The notes: generated by a model from the sequence alone, not told the origin. A DNA stretch of 56,440 bases from Streptomyces sp. H39-S7 (GCF_027158205.1 NZ_JAPVLU010000052.1:1-56440); one strand, 5' to 3'; positions 35,903-44,501 are shown, counted from the first letter of the stretch. Made by a program: numbers and translations.

Positions 35903-37096
35903 TTACAGCCACTCCCCCTCCACGGCCGTGGCCGTGAGACCCGGCGCCGCCGCGAACAGCACCGTACGGCTGCCCGCCTCCTGGCCGGCGTCGTGCGCGC
36001 GTCGCAGGATGTCGAACACGGCCGCACCGCCGCGGTTGCCGCTGGCGTAGCTGTCGCGGCTGTAGGCCAGAACCTCGGTCGGCCACCCGTCGGGCATCGT
36101 CTGCTCCATGTACTCCAGCACGCGGGTCCCGCCCGGGTGTGCGAGCAGCAGATCGGGATGCCAGGGAGTGGCGTCGTTCTGGTGGCGGTGGCGAAGCCAC
36201 TCCCACATCGCGGTGACCGTGGCCTGGACGGCCCGCGGCCCGCGCCGGTCCATGACGAAATGCGTGCCGTCGGCACGGGTGTCCAGTCGGTGCAGGTCCC
36301 GGGTGCCGGGCAGGGTGTGGTGCCAGGCCGCGTCGAGCCGCAGCACCGACTGCGGCCGGGGGCGGCCGGTGACCACCGTGGCGACGGCGGTGTCCGCGAA
36401 CAGCAGTCGAACGATCAAGGACTCCAGCGTGTCGTCCGCGGGCTGGTAGGTGGTGCTCAGCGCCTCCGCTATCACGACCAGGACCACCCGGTCGGGGTCC
36501 GCGGCGACCAGGTCGGCCGCCAGCGCAAGGGAGCGGGTCCCCGCGATGCACGCCCACTGCGTGGCCGGCAGGAGCAGCACGTCATCGCGGAGGGACAGCC
36601 GGTCGGCCAGCGCTATGTCCAGTCCCGGCAAGGCCGGGGTGGTCGAGTTGCTGGTGATCAGGCAGTCGACGTCGGAGACGTCCAGCCCTGCGATCTGCAG
36701 TGCCCCGCGCGCTGCCCGCTCCCCGTACGCCTGCACGGCCTCCCATGCGGGCGCGGTGCGCTCCTGCACGGTCTGCGGCGCCGGTATCGCCTCGAGTGCG
36801 GTGATCGCGCGGTCCACTTCCTGCTCGGTGAAGCCGTCGCGGATCAGTGCCTCGCGAGCCGGTGCGATGCCCGGAGTCCGCAGGCCGCTCCCGTCGCTCG
36901 CCGCGACGGCGGTGGCCAACGGCAGCATCCATCCGCGCGAAGCGATGCCCGTACTGGCCGCGATGCCGTCGATCCGCGGCAGCCATGGCGCGTCGGGGTG
37001 TCGGTCGCGCACTTCCGCCAGGATCTGGCTGGTCTCCACCGCGTGTTCGCCGTGGATCACCGCAGGGGGGCACAGATAAGCGGTCACAGTACGCAC
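35903..37096 (-). CDS. Type III polyketide synthase
   Basis: 397 residues. The chalcone-synthase-fold triad is visible: Cys183 in TQWACIAGTRSL, His320 in LLAHPGGTRVLE and Asn354 in SYASGNRGGAAVF. The N-terminal CPPAVIHGEHAVETSQIL and STGIASRGW strings follow bacterial RppA-like enzymes. It should condense malonyl-CoA units onto a CoA starter and cyclise the product; chain length and starter cannot be read from sequence. No tailoring genes adjoin it, so the product is probably a simple pyrone, resorcinol or naphthol. GTG 37096 or, better spaced from GAAAGGTG, GTG 37087. Confidence 0.9.
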   Translation of the reverse strand: MRTVTAYLCPPAVIHGEHAVETSQILAEVRDRHPDAPWLPRIDGIAASTGIASRGWMLPLATAVAASDGSGLRTPGIAPAREALIRDGFTEQEVDRAITALEAIPAPQTVQERTAPAWEAVQAYGERAARGALQIAGLDVSDVDCLITSNSTTPALPGLDIALADRLSLRDDVLLLPATQWACIAGTRSLALAADLVAADPDRVVLVVIAEALSTTYQPADDTLESLIVRLLFADTAVATVVTGRPRPQSVLRLDAAWHHTLPGTRDLHRLDTRADGTHFVMDRRGPRAVQATVTAMWEWLRHRHQNDATPWHPDLLLAHPGGTRVLEYMEQTMPDGWPTEVLAYSRDSYASGNRGGAAVFDILRRAHDAGQEAGSRTVLFAAAPGLTATAVEGEWL

Positions 37097-38057
37097 CTTT
37101 CGTCGCAGGACGTTCGAATGCTACGAAGCCTATGAAATGGGTCACTTCGTGAGTTGATCGTCAAGTAAGTGGCATTGCACTCCACTTCAGAATTTATATA
37201 CCTTTTTCGGACAGATTGGTCTGTGAGATGCCTCTCTGTGATCCACGCCACTTCGAGAACTCAAGATCGCCCGAGTGCAGAGACCGACCACGCCGGCTCC
37301 GGCCGGCCACTCTGCGGGGCTTCCCGGATGCCGGCGTCCCGGGCGGCCCATCGGGCAGGCCCAGCAGCCTTGTTGCCGCAGAAGAGCGACTCTTCCGTCG
37401 CGCCACGCAGCGATGCGCCGCCTGACATCCGGCTACCCCGCGTGAGGTGACGACACGTCAGCACTGCTGCGGAACGTGCCGAGCCGCCCACCGCTGTGGT
37501 CAACGGCACCCACAACGAACGCCTCCTGGCGCCCCGATCCCTGACCGTCACTGCTGCCTACCGGCGGGACGGCCGCCATGAGAGGTCCACAGGCCCTCTA
37601 CAAGAGGCCCTCGGATCATGCGGAGTTGGCGTCGCTGAGCGCTGCGCGTACCAATGCGAGGTCGCGGGCTGGCAGGGCGAGATCCCAGTATCGATCCGCC
37701 GCTCCCACAGACAGCAGCCGGAACACGTCACGCTTGATGGTCCGACCACCGCGCCCCACCACGGGTCCCGCCCCGTGCACGTTGAATGGACCCGTCAGCG
37801 GAACCCCTTGGGCGGACGGGCCGAAGAGCCGGGCCGGCCGCCACACCGCGGGCACCGGAGCCTCAGGCTCGAAGACCAGCATCCCCCGCCGGAACGTCCG
37901 CCCTCCCGAACAAAGGCCCCCGCGAGCTGCGATCACACCATGCGCTCCGCCCTCCACCAGCGCGGTGAGAACAACTGCACGCCGACGACATCCCTTCCGG
38001 GACCGCCAAGGTGATGCGCATCACTCGCCAGGTGGCTACGGTCGGGCATGCGCGATC
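37097..38057. other. Gene-poor stretch of about 960 bp
   Basis: It begins with an unusually AT-rich patch (about 37140-37230), the likely promoter region of the polyketide synthase gene. No strong gene is visible except a possible minus-strand frame at 37616-37957, listed separately. A TACGGT hexamer at 38037-38042 may be the -10 box of the ComB-like gene. Confidence 0.5.
37616..37957 (-). CDS. Possible small hypothetical protein or gene remnant
   Basis: 113 residues. The part after the first 25 has protein-like composition (GMLVFEPEAPVPAVWRPARLF, GPFNVHGAGPVV, IKRDVFRLLSVGAADRYWDLAL, ARDLALVRAALSDANSA). No signal, no recognised domain and no clear ribosome site. It could be the 3' part of a decayed gene. 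Confidence 0.4.
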   Translation of the reverse strand: MEGGAHGVIAARGGLCSGGRTFRRGMLVFEPEAPVPAVWRPARLFGPSAQGVPLTGPFNVHGAGPVVGRGGRTIKRDVFRLLSVGAADRYWDLALPARDLALVRAALSDANSA

Positions 38058-38771
38058 ATGACCGGAATGGACGCCCGATTCCTTGGTATCGCCGATCTGG
38101 TCGAAACCCCGTCCGTGGCGGTCGTGGTCGACGTCATGCGTGCTTTCACGGTCGCCGCCTGGGCCTTTGCCCAAGGGGCAGAAAAGATCGTTCTTGCTGT
38201 GTCGCTGGATGAGGCCCTGGCGCTCAAGGCTCGCCATCCGGAGTGGGTGGCACTCAAGGACGGTCCGCCCGCGCCCGGGTTCGACGCCGTCAACTCGCCG
38301 GGTCTGTTGCGTTCCATCGACCTTCGCGGACGGACAGTTGTGCAGAAGACCACGGCGGGGACAGTCGGCGCCCTTGCGGTCAAGGAGGCGCCGCTGGTGC
38401 TGTGCGCCGGCTTCGTGGTGGCGGAGGCAACGGCTCGGCTCTTGCGGACACGCAAGAGCGGCAGTGTCACGTTCGTCGTCACTGGCGAGGACGGACAGGC
38501 CGAGGAAGATCTGGCGTGCGCTCAGTACATCGCTCGCCGAGCCACCGGAGCCGGGACGGATGCTGCTGGGTTCCTTCGCCGCGCTGCCACGTCTCGCGCC
38601 GCCGCCGAGTTGGCGCAGGGGGTACGTCAAGGAGTCCATCCCGATGACGTTGCCCTCTGTCTGGAGCTCGACCGGTTCCCCTTCGCCATGGTGGCGGCCT
38701 TGGAGGACTCACTCATGGTCCTGCGGCCGCGCGCCATGCCCTCACTGAACGACGAAGACGCACCGACCTGA
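38058..38771 (+). CDS. ComB-like 2-phosphosulfolactate phosphatase family protein
   Basis: 237 residues. VAVVVDVMRAFTVAAWAFAQGAEKIVLAVSLDEAL is the family's opening (Asp-Val-x-Arg-Ala-x-T/S), NSPGLLRSIDLRGRTVVQKTTAGT the conserved middle and VTFVVTGEDGQAEEDLACAQYI the third block. ComB is a Mg-dependent phosphatase in coenzyme M synthesis; actinobacteria do not make coenzyme M, so the true substrate here is different or unknown. ATG 38058 or 38067. It ends before a 46-bp palindromic terminator. Confidence 0.87.
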   Translation: MTGMDARFLGIADLVETPSVAVVVDVMRAFTVAAWAFAQGAEKIVLAVSLDEALALKARHPEWVALKDGPPAPGFDAVNSPGLLRSIDLRGRTVVQKTTAGTVGALAVKEAPLVLCAGFVVAEATARLLRTRKSGSVTFVVTGEDGQAEEDLACAQYIARRATGAGTDAAGFLRRAATSRAAAELAQGVRQGVHPDDVALCLELDRFPFAMVAALEDSLMVLRPRAMPSLNDEDAPT

Positions 38772-38834
38772 TCGCCGGCACGGGAGAACTCCCACCCTCA
38801 AGTGGCCGTTCGACCGCTGGTCCGTGCCACCGGA

Positions 38835-38880
38835 CGTGCAGGTGCACCGGTCACTTCGAAGTGACCGGTGCACCTGCACG
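38835..38880. terminator. 46-bp perfect palindrome, bidirectional terminator
   Basis: Arms 38835-38857 and 38858-38880 (23 bp each) are exact reverse complements with no spacer, centred on TTCGAA. It lies between convergent genes ending at 38771 and 39035. The arms contain the smaller palindrome GGTGCACC. Confidence 0.85.
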
Positions 38881-39007
38881 GCGAACCCGCCGAGCCGACG
38901 GTGTCCCGCACAGGGTCGCGGGAATGGTGCACATCGAAGCCCACCACCGCCGGGGGTGGAGCCGCGCGGTTCGCCCGGCCGGGCCTGGCGGTCCGGCGCG
39001 GGCGACG

Positions 39008-39039
39008 GCGTCAGCGCGTCAGCGCGTCAGCGCGTCAGG
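39008..39039. repeat. Four tandem 8-bp repeats over a stop codon
   Basis: GCGTCAGC occurs four times in a row (last copy GCGTCAGG). On the minus strand each copy carries TGA, and one is the stop of the LPMO gene at 39035-39037. Because the unit is 8 bp, the four TGAs fall in all three frames. Confidence 0.85.
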
Positions 39040-40120
39040 TGAACGTGCAGCCGATGGACCCGATCGGGAGGTTGTTGCCGGTCGAGTTGGCCGTGAAGCC
39101 GAAGGTGGTGATGCCGTCCGGTGGGATCGTGCCGTTCCAGGCGGCGTTGCTCACGCTTACGGTGCCGCCGCTGGTGGACTGGGTGCCGTTCCACAGGTTG
39201 GTGATCTGCGTTCCGGTACCGGGTGTCCAGGTCGCCTTCCAGTAGCGGCCCGACGGCGAGGTGCCGTGGTTCATCACCGTGACCTGTCCCTGGAAACCGC
39301 CGCTCCAGGCGTTGGTGACCGCGTACATGGCCATGCAGGAGCCGGGATCCCCAGGGGGCGTGGACGGCGGAGTCGACGGCGGAGTGGTCGGCGGCTGGGA
39401 GGTGCCGCTGCCGTGGATGCCGGTCACCTCGCCGTGGCCGCCGTCGAAGGCGATGTCGGAGCAGGAGAAGAAGTTCTCGTTGCTGTCCGAACGGACCCAC
39501 TGCATGAAGACCAGCGCGTTGCCCGTGCGGTTCGAAGGCAGTGCCAGGTCCCAGTAGTAATGGCCACCGTCGGTACCCGGTGAACCGACCGCGGGCGGAT
39601 TGGTACTGCTGCTGACCTGTTCCAGGTCGGCCCAGGCCAGCGGGGTGGTCGGTGACCAGCCCTGCTTGGTCACGTACACCCTGAAGGTGCCCGGGTGCGC
39701 GGCCCAGTTGCTGTACTGCACCTGGATCGTGGAACCCGACGTCAGGTGCGTCCGGGGCCAGTCGTCGCGGGCCGCGTTGTAGGCGGCGAAATCGTACGGC
39801 GACTTGTTGCCGGCACTGCAGAGCGTCCCGTCGGGCACGTATCCCTGACCGCGGCCGCCCGCGTTGGAGTCGAGGACCGCGAACCAGTTGTACAGGGACG
39901 TCGAGCCGCTCTGGGCGATCGCCGCGATACAGGCCGGGTTGGTGGGGGTGAGCGCGCCCGTGGAGCTCAAGGCGTCCTCGTGGCACAGATACGTACGAGA
40001 GCCGGGCATCATCGCGACGCCGTGCGCCTGCGCGGAACTCTGGCCGAGGATGACGAGGCCCACGGCCGAGAGCAGCAGGGCGAGGGCGGCGACTAAGGGG
40101 AGTTTCCTGATTCTCTTCAA
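39035..40120 (-). CDS. Secreted AA10 lytic polysaccharide monooxygenase with CBM2 (CelS2-like)
   Basis: 361 residues from TTG 40120 (GGAAAGGG six bases upstream). Signal peptide to QSSAQA; the mature protein starts with His33 (HGVAMMPGSRTYLC), which with His142 (NWAAHPGTF) makes the copper histidine brace; NENFFSC holds the axial Phe. The catalytic domain is followed by a Pro/Thr linker and a CBM2 cellulose-binding domain (CMAMYAVTNAWSGGFQG to SIGCTFT). It closely resembles S. coelicolor CelS2 from memory, a cellulose-oxidising C1 enzyme. It is divergent from a GH5 cellulase gene with two CebR boxes between, so cellobiose release from CebR should induce both. Confidence 0.95.
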   Translation of the reverse strand: MKRIRKLPLVAALALLLSAVGLVILGQSSAQAHGVAMMPGSRTYLCHEDALSSTGALTPTNPACIAAIAQSGSTSLYNWFAVLDSNAGGRGQGYVPDGTLCSAGNKSPYDFAAYNAARDDWPRTHLTSGSTIQVQYSNWAAHPGTFRVYVTKQGWSPTTPLAWADLEQVSSSTNPPAVGSPGTDGGHYYWDLALPSNRTGNALVFMQWVRSDSNENFFSCSDIAFDGGHGEVTGIHGSGTSQPPTTPPSTPPSTPPGDPGSCMAMYAVTNAWSGGFQGQVTVMNHGTSPSGRYWKATWTPGTGTQITNLWNGTQSTSGGTVSVSNAAWNGTIPPDGITTFGFTANSTGNNLPIGSIGCTFT

Positions 40121-40207
40121 AGTGTGCCCTTTCCGGAAACGTCCCCGGGGCAATGGCCTGCCGAAGCCGGGCCACCGGGGACGGTGTGGGGGAAACCGGT
40201 CCAATGG

Positions 40208-40221
40208 TGGGAGCGCTCCCA
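40208..40221. promoter_or_regulatory. CebR operator, LPMO side
   Basis: TGGGAGCGCTCCCA, the exact palindromic box known for the cellobiose/cellotriose-responsive LacI-type repressor CebR of Streptomyces. It is 88 bp upstream of the LPMO start. Confidence 0.95.
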
Positions 40222-40434
40222 TTAGCCCGCGAAGCTAACAGCGGATCAGCTGTCTGTAAACACCTACGGACGACACCGTTCCCGCCCGATAATCCCGCCA
40301 CCGGCCGGCCCGCTTCGCGATCCGCTCCGGCGGCAACGCTCGATGTCGGCCAAGGGCATACGGTCGCCCATGGCTCACATCGCCAGCCCTCTATCCGCGT
40401 CGGCCAGGCCGGTGTACCGTCTCGGGCCGAGACA

Positions 40435-40448
40435 TGGGAGCGCTCCCA
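40435..40448. promoter_or_regulatory. CebR operator, GH5 side
   Basis: A second exact TGGGAGCGCTCCCA, 52 bp upstream of the GH5 start. With the box at 40208 it places both divergent genes under the same repressor. Confidence 0.95.
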
Positions 40449-40499
40449 TTCCTCATTTCCCCCACATGCAAGACTTCGCACCGGCTCGGGAGGAAGACG

Positions 40500-41924
40500 T
40501 TGAGACGTCTTATAGCTTTGCTGGCCATCTGCGCGACGGCCCTCGGACTCATGGCGTTGTTCAGCCCGGAGGCGTCGGCCGCCCCCGGCTGCCGGGTCGA
40601 TTACACGGTCACCAACCAGTGGTCGGGAGGGTTCCAAGCCGGGGTGAAGGTCACCAACCTGGGTGACCCCATCAGCGGCTGGACGTTGCGTTTCGCAATG
40701 CCGGACGCGGGCCAGAAGGTCGTCCAAGGCTGGAACGCCACCTGGTCCCAGTCCGGGCCCACGGTCACCGTCGCCGCCGTTGACTGGAACCGTACGCTGG
40801 CCACCGGCGGGACTGCCGACACGGGTTTCACCGGCTCTTTCACAGGCGCCAACCCGAAGCCTGCGGCGTTCACCGTCAACGGGGTCGCCTGCACTGGCTC
40901 CGTGGGCGAGCCGACTCCGACGCCCACGCCGACCCCAAGCCCGACCCCAACCCCGACACCGACGGCGTCCGACCCGGGCGGCAGCGGCACCCCTGTGGGC
41001 ATCAACGGACAACTCCAGGTCTGTGGCGTCCACCTGTGCAACCAGTACAACCGCCCCGTACAACTGCGCGGTATGAGTACGCACGGCCTCCAGTGGTTCA
41101 GCCAGTGCAACAACGCCACGTCACTCGACGCACTCGCCAAGGACTGGAAGTCGGACCTGCTGCGCATCGCCATGTACGTGCAGGAGAACGGATACGAGAC
41201 GGATCCGGCGGGATTCACCGGTCGCGTGAACAACCTCGTGGACCTGGCCGAGGCCCGGGGTATGTACGCCCTGATCGATTTCCACACCCTGACCCCGGGT
41301 GACCCGAACTACAACCTGGCCCGCGCGAAGACGTTCTTCGCCTCCGTCGCCGCCCGCAACGCCAACAAGAAGAACGTGATCTACGAGATAGCCAACGAGC
41401 CCAATGGTGTGAGTTGGGCAGCCATCAAGAGCTACGCCGAGCAGGTCATCCCGGTCATCCGCGCGGCCGATCCGGACGCGGTCGTCATCGTCGGCACCCG
41501 CGGCTGGTCCTCCCTCGGGGTCTCGGACGGCTCCAGTGAAAGTGAGATCATCAACGCCCCCGTGAACGCCGCCAACATCATGTACGCGTTCCATTTCTAC
41601 GCTGCCAGCCACAAGGACAACTATCGTGCCGCCGTGAGCCGAGCGGCATCTCATCTGCCGCTCTTCGTCACGGAGTTCGGCACCGTGAGTGCCAGCGGCG
41701 GCGGTGCGATGGACCGGGCGAGCACCACGGCCTGGCTGGACCTGCTCGATCAGTTGGACATCAGCTATGCCAACTGGACCTTCTCGGACGCCTCCGAGAG
41801 CAGCGCGGCCCTGCGGCCGGGAACCTGCGGTGGCAGCGACTACGGCAGCAGTGGTGTGCTGACCGAGTCGGGAGCGCTCATCAAGAGCCGGATCAGCACC
41901 GCGGACAACTTCCCCACCAGTTGA
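40500..41924 (+). CDS. Secreted GH5 endoglucanase with N-terminal CBM2
   Basis: 474 residues from TTG 40500, with GGAGG six bases upstream. Signal peptide to about residue 27 (PEASA), CBM2 at 28-133 (CRVDYTVTNQWSGGFQAGVKV to GVACTG), a Pro/Thr linker to about 160, then GH5 at about 170-474. The acid/base Glu300 (YEIANEPNG) and nucleophile Glu392 (FVTEFGT) are present, as are His/Tyr in YAFHFYAASH and the catalytic-site Trp in YANWTFSD. It cleaves beta-1,4-glucan internally. It shares the CebR-controlled region with the LPMO gene and the two enzymes act on the same substrate. Confidence 0.95.
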   Translation: MRRLIALLAICATALGLMALFSPEASAAPGCRVDYTVTNQWSGGFQAGVKVTNLGDPISGWTLRFAMPDAGQKVVQGWNATWSQSGPTVTVAAVDWNRTLATGGTADTGFTGSFTGANPKPAAFTVNGVACTGSVGEPTPTPTPTPSPTPTPTPTASDPGGSGTPVGINGQLQVCGVHLCNQYNRPVQLRGMSTHGLQWFSQCNNATSLDALAKDWKSDLLRIAMYVQENGYETDPAGFTGRVNNLVDLAEARGMYALIDFHTLTPGDPNYNLARAKTFFASVAARNANKKNVIYEIANEPNGVSWAAIKSYAEQVIPVIRAADPDAVVIVGTRGWSSLGVSDGSSESEIINAPVNAANIMYAFHFYAASHKDNYRAAVSRAASHLPLFVTEFGTVSASGGGAMDRASTTAWLDLLDQLDISYANWTFSDASESSAALRPGTCGGSDYGSSGVLTESGALIKSRISTADNFPTS

Positions 41925-41937
41925 CCGCTCCCCTGTC

Positions 41938-41968
41938 GACGGGGCTCCGGCCGGCCCGGAGCCCCGTC
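41938..41968. terminator. Bidirectional terminator
   Basis: A 13-bp stem (41938-41950 with 41956-41968) and a 5-nt loop, 14 bp after the GH5 stop and facing the convergent gene ending at 42063. Confidence 0.85.
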
Positions 41969-42062
41969 CCACTCGCGACCGTGCCCGGGCTACCACCCTC
42001 GTACTGGTCGAGGAGGTCGCCGACGCCGGTTGGGCTGGCCACTGGACCTGTCTGGTCGAAGG

Positions 42063-42523
42063 TCATCGCAGAGATCCAGTGAGGGCTTCTTCAACCGCTG
42101 CCGCCTTCTCGACATCGGTCAGGGCATCCCACTGAGAGTGTGTGGCTTCGTGAACCTCTCTCTCGGTCCATGGAGTTGGTGTCTCGTGGACCAGTACGGT
42201 CTGCTCTGATGCGCATTCCGGGCACTGCTGGCCATGGTGGAACGCGAAGTGGGAGCCCTGGCTGTCGGGGTCGAAGGCCCTGACGACGACCTTGCGGACC
42301 AGTTCGCCCAATTCCGGCGCGGTCAGGTTCTTGACGCGCGGATCTGCGGTGACCAATGCCGAGATCGCTGAGTAGGCAGGGTCGAAGGCGCCCAGGAGGG
42401 CACCTTCACGACTCGGCGAGACGCCGAGGAAGCTGCTCCGTGGAAGAAGCTGAGATCCGCCCCGGGCAGGGTGAAGCGCTGCGTGCAGGAATGGCAGCAG
42501 TAGACCCACTCGGTGTATCTCAT
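42063..42523 (-). pseudogene. Zinc-ribbon hypothetical protein, apparently frameshifted
   Basis: One frame begins MRYTEWVYCCHSCTQRFTLP at 42523 with a CxxC pair and runs to about 42420; a second frame then carries LGVSPSREGALLGAFDPAYSAIS, QQCPECASEQTVL with the second CxxC, and a conserved C-terminal half to 42063. Together they make one sensible zinc-ribbon protein of about 150 residues. The join at about 42410-42435 needs a one-base shift. This is either a real inactivating mutation or a sequencing error. Family not named. Confidence 0.65.
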
Positions 42524-42753
42524 GGTGTCATCATGCCGTTGCGAAGCAGGCCCCCGTGGCCAGGCATCTATTCCGGTGCTCTCCGAGAACCAGTGCACTG
42601 GATGTCGGCGTACGGGTGAACGCGCTCAGGCACGTACAGGTGAACGTGCCCAGTCTCGCCGAACCCGGGCGGGTCTCCACGGAACTTCGACAGGCATCAG
42701 GGGCGCCAGGGTTGTGGCAGGCTTCCATCCCGAACCAACTGAGAGGAGGGACG

Positions 42754-43263
42754 ATGCTGTCAAGCGGCGCGGTGTCAGCGGACGATGCGGACTGGGACCA
42801 GGACGAGCACCTGCGGTTCGCTCGTTACCGGAGGGCGTTCGACGAGGTGGCCCCGGCGGATACTGTTGCCCTGATCGCCCGAGTACTCACCGATCCCGAT
42901 AGGGGGATGGCGAGCAGTGCCGTCTGCGAGTACCTCGACAGGCGAGCCGGTGAACTGCTCACGAATCCCGGCTATCCCTCCTGGTGCCTGGAGATGACTG
43001 GCCCTGTTGCAGTGGACGACTTCTCCACACGGCGCCTCAATGAGTGGACTCTGCTGCGGGCGATGACCTTGAGCGAGCCGTGGGACGCCGAGAACCTGCT
43101 CGCGGCCTCCAACTGGCTACAGCTCCACGCCGCTGAGAAGTCCTCAGCTATGACCGTTCTGGAAGTTCTGGCCGAGAGTGGCCATACCCGCCGCATCCGC
43201 AACATCGCCAAGTCCCGCCTGTCCGCTACCCAGCGGTCGATGCCAACCAAAGCGGAACGCTGA
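42754..43263 (+). CDS. Hypothetical protein
   Basis: 169 residues with a strong GAGAGGAGGG site before ATG 42754. Acidic start (SADDADWDQDEHL), then helical repeats (YRRAFDEVAPADTVALIARVL, SSAVCEYLDRRAGELL, NEWTLLRAMTLSE, AENLLAASNWLQLHAA, TVLEVLAESGHTRRIRNIAKSRL). The helix pairs resemble HEAT-like repeats. No signal or membrane segment. Function unknown; the gene stands alone. Confidence 0.8.
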   Translation: MLSSGAVSADDADWDQDEHLRFARYRRAFDEVAPADTVALIARVLTDPDRGMASSAVCEYLDRRAGELLTNPGYPSWCLEMTGPVAVDDFSTRRLNEWTLLRAMTLSEPWDAENLLAASNWLQLHAAEKSSAMTVLEVLAESGHTRRIRNIAKSRLSATQRSMPTKAER

Positions 43264-43430
43264 GCCGCTGACCCTTCAGCGCGAGCAGGCGCAAAGGGCC
43301 CGACACTCCACCGACGGCGGGCTTCCGTACCAGCTGCTGAGTGCGTTTATCGCTACAGGGCTGAGCACTTCAAGACGCACGCCGACACTGGATCCAACGC
43401 TGACGCCCAGGTAGGAGGCGGCCAGGCGAT

Positions 43431-43931
43431 TCAGGCGTCGCGCCCGACGCTGCGGGTCCAGACGGGGAAAGGGGGCGGGGTGTACTCGTCCTCCGACAGG
43501 CTCGGGTCGCCAGGCTCGACATTCGAGAGGCATGTCCACGGCATCAGGCCAGGCGCGTCATCGTTGAGGAATCCGGCTATGACCGGGTCGAGAGTCTCGG
43601 TCAGCGCGTAGGTGCCACCGAACGGGAGGGATTCCGGGTGCTGGGAGGAGGTTGAACAGCGCAGTTGCCCGGCCTGCTCGTCGTGCCAGACGTAGAACGT
43701 CGCGGTTCCTTGGAAGCCGAGGGCCTGGATACGGTCGCGCAACGCCGCTGCGGCGCCTTCGAAGGCGGCCGCCACCTGCTCCACCGACAGCGCCGCCCGT
43801 TCCTCGGCATCGGCGCCCAGATGCCAGGTATTACTCTGCGACTCTGCCACTCGATCGTCCGGGTCCAGGACCAGGGGATCGTCCGCGACTTCGGCGATGA
43901 ACTTCAATAGCGTCGGCTCAGTGTGCACCAC
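43431..43931 (-). CDS. Hypothetical protein overlapping the CBM20 gene
   Basis: 166 residues from GTG 43931 (or 43928). LLKFIAEVADDPLVLDPDD, VEQVAAAFEGAAAALRDRIQALGFQGTATFYVWHDEQAGQLRCS and a C-terminal TPPPFPVWTRSVG. It resembles Streptomyces orphan proteins with a helix followed by a small sheet. Its start lies inside the last codons of the CBM20 frame (stop at 43918), so it may be translationally coupled to that gene. No signal peptide, so it stays in the cytoplasm. Function not recognised. Confidence 0.75.
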   Translation of the reverse strand: MVHTEPTLLKFIAEVADDPLVLDPDDRVAESQSNTWHLGADAEERAALSVEQVAAAFEGAAAALRDRIQALGFQGTATFYVWHDEQAGQLRCSTSSQHPESLPFGGTYALTETLDPVIAGFLNDDAPGLMPWTCLSNVEPGDPSLSEDEYTPPPFPVWTRSVGRDA

Positions 43932-44325
43932 AATAGGTGGTCATCCCACCCGAGTCGTCGTGGGTGATGTACGTGCCGGTGGGCGGAGTAACGGTCGCGC
44001 GGTTCGGTCCTCGTTCCCAGGTCACGGTGCCATTGGGGTTCTTGATGAGGTACGTGAACTCTTCCGGGGTGCTGGCCGCGAGCAGGACCGTGCCGTTCCA
44101 GCCGGGGTAGTTGGCCGAGGACAGCGGCACGGCCTTGTCGGGATTCCGTGAGCCGAGCTCGGGCGTACTGCCCACGACGTGGACGTTCTGTCCCCAGTAG
44201 GTGGTGGTCGTGCCGTTGAACGTGGCCACGACGGTGGATCGGCTCGCGGAACGGGTGGTGGCCGTGGCCGGCGAAGCGGCCGAAGCGACGAAGGACAGCG
44301 CCGCGAGAATGAGGCTCGCGATCAA
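43918..44325 (-). CDS. Secreted stand-alone CBM20 starch-binding protein (start region disturbed)
   Basis: 135 residues as drawn from TTG 44325. A hydrophobic signal (IASLILAALSFVASAASPATA) is followed by a CBM20 starch-binding domain: TVVATFNGTTTTYWGQNVHVVG, GSRNPDKAVPLSSANYPGW, VLLAASTPEEFTYLIKNPNG and TWERGPNR, with the conserved Trp and Pro positions. No catalytic domain follows; the protein ends soon after. The only good start (GGAG then ATG 44365) is out of frame with the signal peptide by one base, so a frameshift or sequencing error is likely at about 44326-44345. It is divergent from the amylase-inhibitor gene at 44837. Confidence 0.8.
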   Translation of the reverse strand: MIASLILAALSFVASAASPATATTRSASRSTVVATFNGTTTTYWGQNVHVVGSTPELGSRNPDKAVPLSSANYPGWNGTVLLAASTPEEFTYLIKNPNGTVTWERGPNRATVTPPTGTYITHDDSGGMTTYCGAH

Positions 44326-44501
44326 CAGCTGAAGGCAAAGCGGCCGGATCTGCGGGGTAGTTCATACGGTGAGCTCCTTCGATGAGCTGACGGGACGACT
44401 GGGTGATGACTCTCGGGTGCCGCTGCCGGGGCGCTGCCTGTGGCGGCGCGGGGAGACGTCACGGTGACTGCGGCGGGAGCACCGTAGCCGCTCACGATCA
44501 C

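Noticed and set aside
41121..41996. Minus-strand open frame opposite the GH5 gene
   Set aside because: Antisense shadow of a clearly coding GH5 gene; no domain or start signal.
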